The notes under the pieces were generated by a model that worked only from the letters and a program-made list of their open reading frames with translations, was not told the origin of the DNA and made no database searches. This document shows positions 1-6,025 of a stretch of 7,387 nt of DNA, piece after piece. How positions within the stretch are numbered: the stretch's first letter is position 1; each line of letters begins with the position of its first letter. A program made the translations under genes and the position numbers. The stretch comes from Gammaproteobacteria bacterium (lineage in GTDB: Bacteria; Pseudomonadota; Gammaproteobacteria; Steroidobacterales; Rariloculaceae), in assembly GCA_016927175.1 (NCBI GenBank), contig JAFGNC010000006.1:1-7387 (forward strand). The letters are read 5' to 3'.

Positions 1-92
1 GAAGCGCGGTGCGCCGGGTCGAGGTTCGCGAAGGCTCGATCGTGCGGCGCGTGACGTCGGTCCCGCCGACGCCGACGCGGGCCGCCCGAAGC
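1..92. other. Left edge, downstream of gdhA, nothing assignable
   Basis: No gene can be supported in this short stretch. A 6-bp hairpin (CGTCGG 55-60 with CCGACG 66-71) lies 22 nt past the gdhA stop on the minus strand, but it lacks a T-run, so I do not call it a terminator. Confidence 0.5.
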
Positions 93-1439
93 TCAGATCA
101 CGCCGAAGGCGACCATCGCCTCCGCGACCCTCAGGAATCCGAGGATGTTGGAGCCGACCACATGGTTGCCGGGGCTCGCGAACTCCTCCGCGGTCTCATG
201 GCAGTGGCGGTGAATGTCCTTCATGATCTCGTGCAGTCGCTGCTCCGTGTACTCGAACGTCCATGCGTCCCGGCTCGCGTTCTGCTGCATCTCCAGCGCC
301 GACGTCGCGACGCCGCCAGCGTTCGCGGCCTTGCCGGGCCCGTAAGCGACGCCCGCCTCGAGCAGCGCGCGGACGCCGCCGGGCGTGGTCGGCATGTTCG
401 CGCCCTCGCCGACCGCGATGCAGCCGTTCGCGATCAGTGCACGCGCCGAGGCTTCGTCGAGCTCGTTCTGCGTCGCGCAGGGGAGCGCGACCTCGCACGG
501 GATGCTCCAGATGTTGCCGGCGGGCTGGTACGCCGCTTGCGGGTGCTCGTCGGCATATGCGCTGATGCGGCCGCGCTCGACTTCCTTGATCCGCTGGACC
601 GTGTCGAGCCGTATGCCCCGCGGATCGTGAACGACGCCGTCCGAGTCGGAGCACGCGACGACCCTGGCGCCGAGCGCCTCGAGCTTCTCGATCGCGTAGA
701 TCGCGACGTTGCCGGAGCCGGACACGACGCAGGTCTTGCCCTCGATGGTTTCACCGCGCGCCTTCAGCATCTCTTCGACGAAATAAACGACGCCGTAACC
801 GGTGGCCTCCTTGCGAACCAGCGAGCCGCCCCAGCTCGGGTTCTTGCCGGTCAAGACGCCGGACTCGTAGCGGTTCGTGATGCGCTTGTACTGGCCGAAC
901 AGATAGCCGATCTCCCGCGCGCCGACTCCGATGTCGCCGGCGGGCACGTCGGTGAACTCGCCGAGGTGCCGATACAGCTCCGTCATGAAGCTCTGACAGA
1001 ATCTCATGACCTCGTCGTCCGAGCGCCCTCTGGGATCGAAATCGGCGCCGCCTTTCGCGCCGCCGATCGGCATTCCGGTGATCGCGTTCTTGAACACCTG
1101 CTCGAAGCCGAGGAACTTGACGATGCCGAGGTTCACCGACCGGTGGAACCGCAGGCCCCCCTTGTAAGGCCCGAGCGCGCTGTTGAAGCCGACCCGGAAG
1201 CCGCGATTGATGTGGACCTCGCCGCTGTCGTCCTGCCACGGGACGCGGAAGATGATCTGCCGCTCCGGCTCGCAGATCCGCTCGATGATCTTGTGCTCGG
1301 CGTAGTGGGGGTACTTACGCAGAACCGGGGCGAGGGTCTCGGCCACCTCGGTGACGGCCTGGTGAAACTCGCTTTCTCCCGGATTGCGCCTGATCACATC
1401 CTGGATGATGTTTTCGATCCTTGCGTCGATTTCGGCCAC
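93..1439 (-). CDS. gdhA: Glutamate dehydrogenase, probably NADP-specific (hexameric, 448 aa)
   Basis: Cytoplasmic enzyme that reversibly aminates 2-oxoglutarate to L-glutamate, usually in the ammonium-assimilating direction with NADPH. The sequence follows the short bacterial hexameric GDH family almost end to end. Numbering from the GTG start, visible motifs are PYKGGLRFH (91-99, substrate-binding Lys93), GGAKGG (126-131, catalytic Lys129), VPAGDIG (165-171, Asp169), the Rossmann loop GSGNVA (241-246), and the later ALPCATQNE, GEGANMPTT and KAANAGGVATS blocks. The SDS at 264-266 and the EGANMPTT form resemble the NADP-using E. coli enzyme more than the NAD-using clostridial one, so NADP is inferred. 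I chose the GTG at 1439 because AGGAG lies 9 nt upstream (1449-1453 on the complement) and the resulting 448 aa matches the family (E. coli 447). An ATG 32 codons further up would add a low-complexity, unconserved tail. It is a single gene, divergent from the sugar dehydrogenase. Confidence 0.96.
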   Translation of the reverse strand: MAEIDARIENIIQDVIRRNPGESEFHQAVTEVAETLAPVLRKYPHYAEHKIIERICEPERQIIFRVPWQDDSGEVHINRGFRVGFNSALGPYKGGLRFHRSVNLGIVKFLGFEQVFKNAITGMPIGGAKGGADFDPRGRSDDEVMRFCQSFMTELYRHLGEFTDVPAGDIGVGAREIGYLFGQYKRITNRYESGVLTGKNPSWGGSLVRKEATGYGVVYFVEEMLKARGETIEGKTCVVSGSGNVAIYAIEKLEALGARVVACSDSDGVVHDPRGIRLDTVQRIKEVERGRISAYADEHPQAAYQPAGNIWSIPCEVALPCATQNELDEASARALIANGCIAVGEGANMPTTPGGVRALLEAGVAYGPGKAANAGGVATSALEMQQNASRDAWTFEYTEQRLHEIMKDIHRHCHETAEEFASPGNHVVGSNILGFLRVAEAMVAFGVI

Positions 1440-1448
1440 GGTCCCTGG

Positions 1449-1453
1449 CTCCT
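1449..1453 (-). promoter_or_regulatory. Shine-Dalgarno site deciding the gdhA GTG start
   Basis: On the minus strand this reads AGGAG, 9 nt before the GTG at 1439. It supports the GTG over the upstream in-frame ATG at 1535, because the site lies inside the would-be coding region of the longer form. Confidence 0.7.
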
Positions 1454-1559
1454 GTTGGACGTACTGACGTTCTGCAAACTCCCTGCCGCGGTGGCCGCCG
1501 GAGTCGCCTGCGGCTGCCGCGCCCGAAGGCGGCACGGACGGCGGGGGTGGGCGACGCGC

Positions 1560-1565
1560 AGGATA
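1560..1565 (-). promoter_or_regulatory. Candidate -10 element of gdhA promoter
   Basis: The minus strand reads TATCCT (4 of 6 to TATAAT) about 120 nt upstream of the gdhA GTG. No convincing -35 lies 16-18 nt upstream. The same heptamer TATCCTG occurs on the opposite strand at 1629-1635 in front of the divergent sugar dehydrogenase. Seen by eye only. Confidence 0.3.
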
Positions 1566-1603
1566 GCGTAAAGGGAGCGCTGCGGGGCGCGGCCGCCGGT
1601 GCG

Positions 1604-1634
1604 TTGCTAGGCCCCGCGCGATATGGGTTATCCT
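1604..1634 (+). promoter_or_regulatory. Candidate promoter of the sugar dehydrogenase gene
   Basis: TTGCTA (1604-1609) and TATCCT (1629-1634) are separated by 19 nt, longer than the ideal 17, and each is an imperfect match. If used, transcription would begin near 1641 and leave a leader of about 120 nt. That leader contains a 10-bp palindrome (GGCGTACGCC, 1651-1660) and two hairpins before the start codon. Confidence 0.3.
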
Positions 1635-1692
1635 GTGGCGAGCGGCCGCGGGCGTACGCCTTCGGTCCCGCGTCCACTTGCCGTCTCCAGGT

Positions 1693-1726
1693 CGGAAAGC
1701 CGGGTGCTTTCCGGCATCCCGGATGC
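1693..1726 (+). promoter_or_regulatory. Two adjacent hairpins in the sugar dehydrogenase leader
   Basis: The first hairpin has a perfect 8-bp stem, CGGAAAGC (1693-1700) with GCTTTCCG (1706-1713), and loop CGGGT. The second starts at the next base: GCATC (1714-1718) with GATGC (1722-1726) and loop CCG. CCGGG at 1700-1704 is exactly complementary to CCCGG at 1718-1722, so loop-loop pairing or an alternative fold is possible. No T-run follows, so this is not an intrinsic terminator. The second hairpin ends 33 nt before the ATG. I do not recognise a known riboswitch class; a regulatory role is inference. Confidence 0.4.
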
Positions 1727-1759
1727 GGCGGATTCGAAGCTGACAGCCAAGGTAAGCAC

Positions 1760-2986
1760 ATGAAAATGATCTCCAAAAGAACCATCGCGACGGCTTTGGA
1801 CTCGTCAGTCCGGCCTGTCGCCGCTTTGTGCGCGGCGGCGATCCTGAGCATCGGCACCGTGGCCGAGGCCCAGCCGCCGGGGCCTCCGGGGGAAACCTTC
1901 GAAGTCGTGACGTTCGTCGAGGGTCTGCGGAATCCGTGGAGCATGGCCTTCCTGCCGAACGGCGACATGCTGGTCACGGAGCGCGGCGGGCAGCTGCGCA
2001 TCGTCAGGGACGGCAAGCTGCTGCCGGATCCGGTACCCGGCGTTCCGCCGGTCCGGGCCCTTGGGCAGGGCGGGCTCCAGGACGTCGTGCTGCATCCGGA
2101 TTTCGAATCCAATCGGCTGATCTACCTGAGTTATGCGAAGCCCGGCGAGGATCCGATGCAGGGTACGACGGCACTGAGCCGCGCGCGCTTCGAGAACGAC
2201 CGGCTCGTGGACGTCGAGGAGATCTTCGAGGCCGAAGCGTGGAACGACCGGCCGGGGCACTTCGGCGCCCGCATCGCGTTCGACGACGAAGGGCACCTGT
2301 TCATGTCGGTCGGCGACCGCATGGCCGGGCTGACCCAGCAGGGGATGGACCCGGACCTCGAGGGGCATCCGTCGCAGGATCTGTCGAGCCACCAGGGCTC
2401 GATCGTGCGGCTCAACGACGACGGCAGCGTCCCGGAAGACAACCCGTTCGTCGGCCGCGAAGGGGCGCTTCCGGAGATCTGGAGCTATGGGCATCGCAAT
2501 CCGCAGGGGCTCGCTTTCCACCCCGAGACGGGCGTGCTGTGGTCGACCGAGCACGGTCCGCAGGGCGGCGACGAGCTGAACGTGATCCGCAAGGGCGCGA
2601 ACTACGGCTGGCCGGTGATCGGTTACGGCGCGAACTACGGGAGCGGCACGAACTTCCACAGGGGCCGCGAGATGCAGGGCATGGAGCAGCCGGCGGCGTT
2701 CTGGGTCCCGTCTATCGGCATCTCCGGGCTCGCGTTCTACCAGGGGGATCAGTTTCCGAACTGGAGAGGCAATGCCTTCCTCGGCGGCATGTCGGGCAAC
2801 TACCAGCGTCTGGTGCGTGTCTCGCTGAACGGCGAGACGGTCATCGGCCGCGAGCCGTTGCTGGTCGGCGAGTATCGGATCCGGGACGTGCGCGTCGGGC
2901 CGGACGGCTACGTCTACCTAGCGATCGACAACATCTTCGGGCAGCCGAGTCCGATCCTGCGGCTGGAGCCGACGGACGAGGAATGA
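1760..2986 (+). CDS. Exported PQQ-dependent aldose (sugar) dehydrogenase, YliI/Asd family
   Basis: Soluble periplasmic quinoprotein of the six-bladed beta-propeller glucose/sorbosone dehydrogenase family, which oxidises aldose sugars to lactones with PQQ as cofactor and passes electrons to the respiratory chain. At 408 aa it fits the family. Residues 1-37 look like a Sec signal peptide (KR near the N-terminus, hydrophobic 19-33, cleavage after VAEA). Conserved blocks are GLRNPWSMAFLPNG (55-68), GQGGLQDVVLHPDF (102-115, PQQ-contact region), GHFGARIAFD (166-175; His167 matches the catalytic His of soluble glucose dehydrogenase), SHQGSIVRLNDDG (210-222), YGHRNPQGLAF (243-253; Arg246), EHGPQGGDELN (264-274), NYGWPV (281-286) and IRDVRVGPDGYVYLA (374-388). 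The ATG at 1760 is preceded by AAGG and starts the signal peptide; the reading frame is open further upstream, but that stretch is unconserved leader. It is followed by a strong terminator. True substrate and cofactor state cannot be told from sequence, and no PQQ synthesis genes are in view. Confidence 0.92.
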   Translation: MKMISKRTIATALDSSVRPVAALCAAAILSIGTVAEAQPPGPPGETFEVVTFVEGLRNPWSMAFLPNGDMLVTERGGQLRIVRDGKLLPDPVPGVPPVRALGQGGLQDVVLHPDFESNRLIYLSYAKPGEDPMQGTTALSRARFENDRLVDVEEIFEAEAWNDRPGHFGARIAFDDEGHLFMSVGDRMAGLTQQGMDPDLEGHPSQDLSSHQGSIVRLNDDGSVPEDNPFVGREGALPEIWSYGHRNPQGLAFHPETGVLWSTEHGPQGGDELNVIRKGANYGWPVIGYGANYGSGTNFHRGREMQGMEQPAAFWVPSIGISGLAFYQGDQFPNWRGNAFLGGMSGNYQRLVRVSLNGETVIGREPLLVGEYRIRDVRVGPDGYVYLAIDNIFGQPSPILRLEPTDEE

Positions 2987-3007
2987 CCGCCGCACGCTGA
3001 AGCGCAG

Positions 3008-3037
3008 CCGCCGGCCTTCGGGCCGGCGGTTTCTTCT
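3008..3037 (+). terminator. Intrinsic terminator of the sugar dehydrogenase gene
   Basis: A perfect 9-bp GC-only stem, CCGCCGGCC (3008-3016) with GGCCGGCGG (3021-3029), is capped by a TTCG loop closed by C-G, the very stable cUUCGg tetraloop. It is followed by TTTCTTCT (3030-3037). It sits 21 nt after the stop codon at 2986. Confidence 0.93.
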
Positions 3038-3331
3038 CCATGCCGGCCTTTCAGTGCCGTCCGCGCGGCGACACGGATCGTGCCGGGGCTGCTATACCGG
3101 CAATCGCGTGCCGAAGTGGAAGGAGCGTGCTTCGGAATGTGCTAGGTTGGAACGCTCCGCGTTCTGCTGTAGCATGCCCCGCGCTGCAATTCCTGAGTTC
3201 AGAGCCGCCGAAACATAACAAGCGCAGCTCGCTCTTCGTCGGCACCGGAGAAAGCTGTATCGGCCGCCGATCGATTCCGGAACGCGGGGCGTGAGCATTC
3301 GGTACGGCTGAGCGAGAGGGGCTGAAATCTC
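3038..3331. other. Intergenic region ahead of the membrane-protein pair
   Basis: About 290 bases with no gene I can support. An 84-codon reading frame on the plus strand (3040-3294) begins inside the terminator tail, has no ribosome binding site and resembles no family I know. The region holds one candidate promoter (3147-3175), a small hairpin (CCGAAG 3111-3116 with CTTCGG 3130-3135) and a purine-rich ribosome binding site for the next gene (GAGGGG, 3316-3321). Confidence 0.6.
3147..3175 (+). promoter_or_regulatory. Candidate promoter for the membrane-protein operon
   Basis: TTGGAA (3147-3152) and TAGCAT (3170-3175) are spaced by exactly 17 nt, each 4 of 6 to the sigma-70 consensus. The spacer and the end of the -35 carry a dyad, GAACGC (3150-3155) with GCGTTC (3159-3164), which could be a regulator site. 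The predicted start near 3182 gives a leader of about 150 nt. Visual match only. Confidence 0.35.
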
Positions 3332-3832
3332 ATGGGCGACTTCATTCAATGGCTCGAGGGTACCGCAATCGCGACGTTCGTTCGCGAATCGCCCTCGATC
3401 TTCGCTTACACGTCCGTATTGTCGCTGCACGCAATGGGGCTCGCCGTCGTCGTCGGCGTCGGAGCGGCGATCTCGCTGCGCCTGCTCGGTCTCGCCCGCG
3501 GCATCCCGCTGGCGCCGCTGTTGAAGCTCTACCCGCTGATGTGGATCGGGTTCACGGTGAACGCGCTGTCGGGCATCGCGCTGCTCGCCGCCAGCGCTTC
3601 GACGATGCTCGCCAGCGTGATATTTCTGATCAAGCTCGCGCTGATCGCGGTCGCGCTCGTGAATATGGAGTTGCTGAGGCACCGCATCGTCGTTGACGCC
3701 GCCACCGGCACCGATGTCGCGGCGCCGCAGACGCGCGGCTTCGCGATCGCTGCGCTCGTGCTGTGGGGGGCGGTCATCGTCGCCGGCCGCCTGACGGCGT
3801 ACCCGAACTTCGTGTCCAGCCTTTTCGGATAG
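3332..3832 (+). CDS. Small integral membrane protein, DUF6644-like (first of tandem pair)
   Basis: A 166-aa protein of unknown function with about four membrane segments by eye (23-49, 66-88, 93-115, 136-156) and no signal peptide. Polar or charged residues inside or at the edge of the hydrophobic stretches are His33 (SLHAMG), Arg50 (SLRLLG), Asn77 (VNALSG), Lys101 (LIKLAL) and Arg153 (AGRL). All recur in the following gene, so the two are paralogues. I believe these belong to the uncharacterised family catalogued as DUF6644, but this is recalled rather than searched. The start is ATG with GAGGGG 10 nt upstream. The stop (3830-3832) overlaps the AGGAGG of the next gene, so the two are surely cotranscribed and probably translationally coupled. 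A membrane heme or metal protein is one possibility because of His33; there is no direct evidence for it. Confidence 0.85.
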   Translation: MGDFIQWLEGTAIATFVRESPSIFAYTSVLSLHAMGLAVVVGVGAAISLRLLGLARGIPLAPLLKLYPLMWIGFTVNALSGIALLAASASTMLASVIFLIKLALIAVALVNMELLRHRIVVDAATGTDVAAPQTRGFAIAALVLWGAVIVAGRLTAYPNFVSSLFG

Positions 3833-3836
3833 GAGG
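3831..3836 (+). promoter_or_regulatory. Shine-Dalgarno site overlapping the upstream stop codon
   Basis: TAGGAGG contains both the TAG stop of the first membrane protein (3830-3832) and a perfect AGGAGG (3831-3836), 9 nt before the ATG at 3846. Ribosomes finishing the first gene are placed directly on the initiation site of the second, which points to coupled, near-equal synthesis. Confidence 0.8.
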
Positions 3837-3845
3837 CCGCCCGTC

Positions 3846-4364
3846 ATGCAATTCCTGTCGGACCTGCTGGCAAGCACTCAACTCGACGTATTCGTGAACG
3901 GCAACGACTGGGCGTGGCCGCTGTTCGAGATTTTTCACTTCGTCGGCATGGCGCTCCTGATCGGCACCGTCGGTCTGGTCGACCTGCGGGTGCTCGGAGT
4001 TGGGAAGGGCATCCCGATCGCCCAGCTCGAGCGGTTGATTCCGTGGGGCATCGCCGGCTTCATCATGAATGCGCTGACCGGCTTCGTCTTCATCGCGGGA
4101 AACCCCGTGGGCGGGCCGATGTATTACCTGTCGAACCTCGCGCTGCAGGTCAAGCTGTTGCTGATCCTGCTCGCAGGTATCAACCTGTTCATCTTCTACT
4201 TCGGCGGCATCGCGCGCGCCACGGCGGCCGCGCCCGCCGACGGGGATGCGCCGCCGTCGGCGAAAGTCATCGCCGGCGTGTCACTGGTGCTGTGGTTCGG
4301 CGTCATCTTCTTCGGACGCCTGATCATGTACAACGACACGCTGCTGTACGCGCTCGGCCTCTGA
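3846..4364 (+). CDS. Small integral membrane protein, DUF6644-like (second of tandem pair)
   Basis: A 172-aa membrane protein of unknown function, paralogous to the gene just upstream. Membrane segments by eye are 24-45, 66-86, 97-119 and 140-160. It keeps His31 (IFHFVG), Arg48 (DLRVLG), GIPIA (55-59), Asn75 (MNALTG), Lys103 (QVKLLL), Trp150 and Arg158 (FGRL). The first half aligns to its partner with a constant two-residue offset. A short insertion near 85-94 (GNPVGGPMYY) precedes the third segment, and a longer Ala/Pro-rich loop (124-140) precedes the last. Synthesis is probably coupled to the upstream gene through the shared stop/ribosome-binding site. The TGA stop (4362-4364) directly touches the stop of the convergent thioredoxin-fold gene, with no terminator between. 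A heteromeric complex of the two paralogues is a reasonable inference. Confidence 0.85.
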   Translation: MQFLSDLLASTQLDVFVNGNDWAWPLFEIFHFVGMALLIGTVGLVDLRVLGVGKGIPIAQLERLIPWGIAGFIMNALTGFVFIAGNPVGGPMYYLSNLALQVKLLLILLAGINLFIFYFGGIARATAAAPADGDAPPSAKVIAGVSLVLWFGVIFFGRLIMYNDTLLYALGL

Positions 4365-4369
4365 TCAGA
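4360..4369. repeat. 10-bp palindrome spanning both stop codons of convergent genes
   Basis: TCTGATCAGA is its own reverse complement. Its centre TGATCA is the TGA of the plus-strand membrane protein followed immediately by the TGA (complement TCA, 4365-4367) of the minus-strand gene. There is no T-run on either side, so it is not a standard terminator. Confidence 0.75.
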
Positions 4370-5927
4370 CCGCTCCGGACAGGAACTCCCGGCAGGTCGC
4401 GACTGCGTCGTTCCGACCTTCAGTGCTCAGGTTCTCGCAGATCCGCTGCATCCGGCGGTGGATCGCGCGCAGCGCTTCGTCCCGTTCGTATGTCGCGCTC
4501 CATTCGCGCAGCGCCGCGTCGAGCGCAGCGAGCCGCGTCCGCGTTCGCCGGTAGAGCGTGTCCGGCGCTTCCAGCTCGCCGAGCACGGCGATCGCGGCGT
4601 CGGTAATCGCCGCGACGTCGTGCGGCCTCATCCGAACCAGGCCGCGGACGTAGTTCGTGCCCCACTGGAATCGCGTGGCCGCGCCGGCCGACTCGCGGTA
4701 TGCGCGTTCGAGCCAGGCCACGGCGGCGTCCTCGCGCCCCAGCTGCTCGTCGAGCCACGCGAGATCCGCCATGTAATAGTAAGGCGTCGCCGCGTCCCGC
4801 ATCGCCTCCTCGGCGACGGCATACGCGCGTTCGCTCCGCTCGAGGGTCACGAGCAGGTTCACGGCGGCGTTCACGACGGCGGGCTCCCCGGGCGTGCCGT
4901 CCGCCGCGGCGAGCGAGCTGTCGATGCGCTGAAGCGCCTCCGCGGCGAGCGCCTGCGGGATCCGGCCATCGCCGGACAGCACCTTGTGCGCTTCGATGCG
5001 GGCGCGGACGGCCGCGAGCCTGTCGCCTTCCGTGTAGCGCTCGTCCGCCGCCACGGCCCTCATCGCGGCCGACCATCGCTGCAGCAGCCGCGCGGAATCC
5101 GTCGGCCCGAGCTGCCTGGCGACGGCGAAGAAGTCCGTGTCGAGGTATTGCAGAGCGTCGGCGATCGACACGGCGAGCGACGGATCGGCGAGGATCCCGC
5201 GCACGTCGTCAACGAGCTGCGCAAGCAGCGGCGTCGCCGCCCGTCCGGCCTCGACGGCCTCGGCCTCGGCCTCGGCGGCGTAATGGGCTGCGACGGCGGT
5301 CAGCCTCGCCCGTTCGACACGGGCGTCGGCAGGGCAGCGGCCGGCTGCACCGGCAAGCGCGGCGGCGAGCCTGCCGCCTGCCGAGACCGAGTCGTCGAGA
5401 CCCCAGCCGTTGAACGCGAGCCGCCGGCAATCGGCCGTCGGCAGCGGCCCGGATGTCATCGCCAGGGAAGCGAGAACATCCCGCAGCGGCCGCGTGTCGC
5501 TCAGGGCCAGATCGAGGACGTCGGTGTAGACGGTCAGATCCATGCCGCCGGCGATGCGCGCGAGCTCGCGGCGGTCCGCCGTCAGCACGAGCACCGTCGG
5601 GTAGCCGAACACGCCGAGCTCTTCTCCCCACCTCTGCGCGCCGGGATCGTCTCCGTCGAGATAGACCGGCACGAAAAGCTCGAGCTTGCTCCGGAAGTCG
5701 GCCCGCGAGAAAACGTGCGCCTTCAGATCGGCGCAGTACGGACACCACACGGCGCCCCAGTACAGAAAGACCGGCTTGTCCTCGGCACGCGCCGCGTCGA
5801 AGGCGGCCTCGACGCCGCCGTCGAACCACTCGATGCCGGCCGGCCGCTCCTCGGGGCCGCCGCCCGCGGCGACACGCGTCAACGAGACCGTGAGCAGCAA
5901 CAGGACGGCGGCGATCGTTTGCTTCAT
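4365..5927 (-). CDS. Periplasmic thioredoxin-fold protein with long helical C-terminal domain
   Basis: A 520-aa exported protein. Residues 1-21 form a Sec signal peptide (MKQT start, hydrophobic 5-16, likely cleavage after VAA). A thioredoxin-like domain spans about 30-145: KPVFLYWGAVWCPYC (51-65) carries the redox pair Cys62 and Cys65 as C-P-Y-C, and GYPT (108-111) supplies the cis-proline Pro110. Residues from about 150 to 520 are Ala/Arg/Glu-rich and helical, with TPR-like stretches (for example 383-413, ending AVAWLERAYRES); I do not recognise a named family there. Four further cysteines (167, 198, 497, 512) could form structural disulfides. Probable role is thiol-disulfide exchange or thiol reduction on exported proteins; the partner is unknown. 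The start is ATG with GGAG 10 nt upstream. It is divergent from the aldolase and convergent, with zero spacing, to the membrane pair. Redox function is likely; direction (oxidase or reductase) is open. Confidence 0.85.
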   Translation of the reverse strand: MKQTIAAVLLLLTVSLTRVAAGGGPEERPAGIEWFDGGVEAAFDAARAEDKPVFLYWGAVWCPYCADLKAHVFSRADFRSKLELFVPVYLDGDDPGAQRWGEELGVFGYPTVLVLTADRRELARIAGGMDLTVYTDVLDLALSDTRPLRDVLASLAMTSGPLPTADCRRLAFNGWGLDDSVSAGGRLAAALAGAAGRCPADARVERARLTAVAAHYAAEAEAEAVEAGRAATPLLAQLVDDVRGILADPSLAVSIADALQYLDTDFFAVARQLGPTDSARLLQRWSAAMRAVAADERYTEGDRLAAVRARIEAHKVLSGDGRIPQALAAEALQRIDSSLAAADGTPGEPAVVNAAVNLLVTLERSERAYAVAEEAMRDAATPYYYMADLAWLDEQLGREDAAVAWLERAYRESAGAATRFQWGTNYVRGLVRMRPHDVAAITDAAIAVLGELEAPDTLYRRTRTRLAALDAALREWSATYERDEALRAIHRRMQRICENLSTEGRNDAVATCREFLSGAV

Positions 5928-5962
5928 CAGCGTTCGACTCCAAACAGCGAGCGTTCTTCCCT

Positions 5963-5970
5963 ATTCTAGC
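5963..5970 (-). promoter_or_regulatory. Candidate -10 element of the thioredoxin-fold gene
   Basis: The minus strand reads GCTAGAAT, with TAGAAT matching TATAAT at 5 of 6, ending 35 nt before the ATG at 5927. No good -35 is visible in the GC-rich upstream stretch. The identical octamer appears on the plus strand before the aldolase. Confidence 0.45.
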
Positions 5971-6025
5971 CGCCGCGCGGCTCCGCCGCCGTGGCACGGA
6001 ACCTGCAGCGCGCCCGGCGGTCGCG

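Noticed and set aside
55..71. Hairpin after gdhA as an intrinsic terminator
   Set aside because: Only six base pairs and no T-run on the minus strand.
1440..1535. 32-codon N-terminal extension of gdhA to an upstream ATG
   Set aside because: It is Gly/Ala-rich and unconserved, contains the AGGAG site, and makes the protein longer than the family.
9..1571. 520-codon plus-strand open frame antisense to gdhA
   Set aside because: Its translation is Arg/Ala/Asp-rich with no recognisable family, while the opposite strand encodes a textbook glutamate dehydrogenase. Long antisense frames are expected at this GC content.
1421..1759. N-terminal extension of the sugar dehydrogenase frame (113 extra codons)
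   Set aside because: The signal peptide begins at the ATG at 1760, which has a ribosome binding site. The upstream part covers the gdhA start and the leader hairpins.
3040..3294. 84-codon plus-strand open frame between the terminator and the membrane operon
   Set aside because: It starts just beyond the terminator T-run, has no Shine-Dalgarno, runs across the candidate promoter and resembles nothing known. A real small gene cannot be excluded.
3092..3877. 261-codon minus-strand open frame across the intergenic region and first membrane gene
   Set aside because: Extremely Arg/Asp/Gln-rich, low-complexity translation with no domain. It overlaps a well-supported membrane protein and its ribosome binding site.
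4458..5969. 503-codon plus-strand open frame antisense to the thioredoxin-fold gene
   Set aside because: The composition is that of a shadow frame (Arg/Pro/His/Gly-rich, no domain), and the minus strand has a signal peptide, CxxC site and ribosome binding site.
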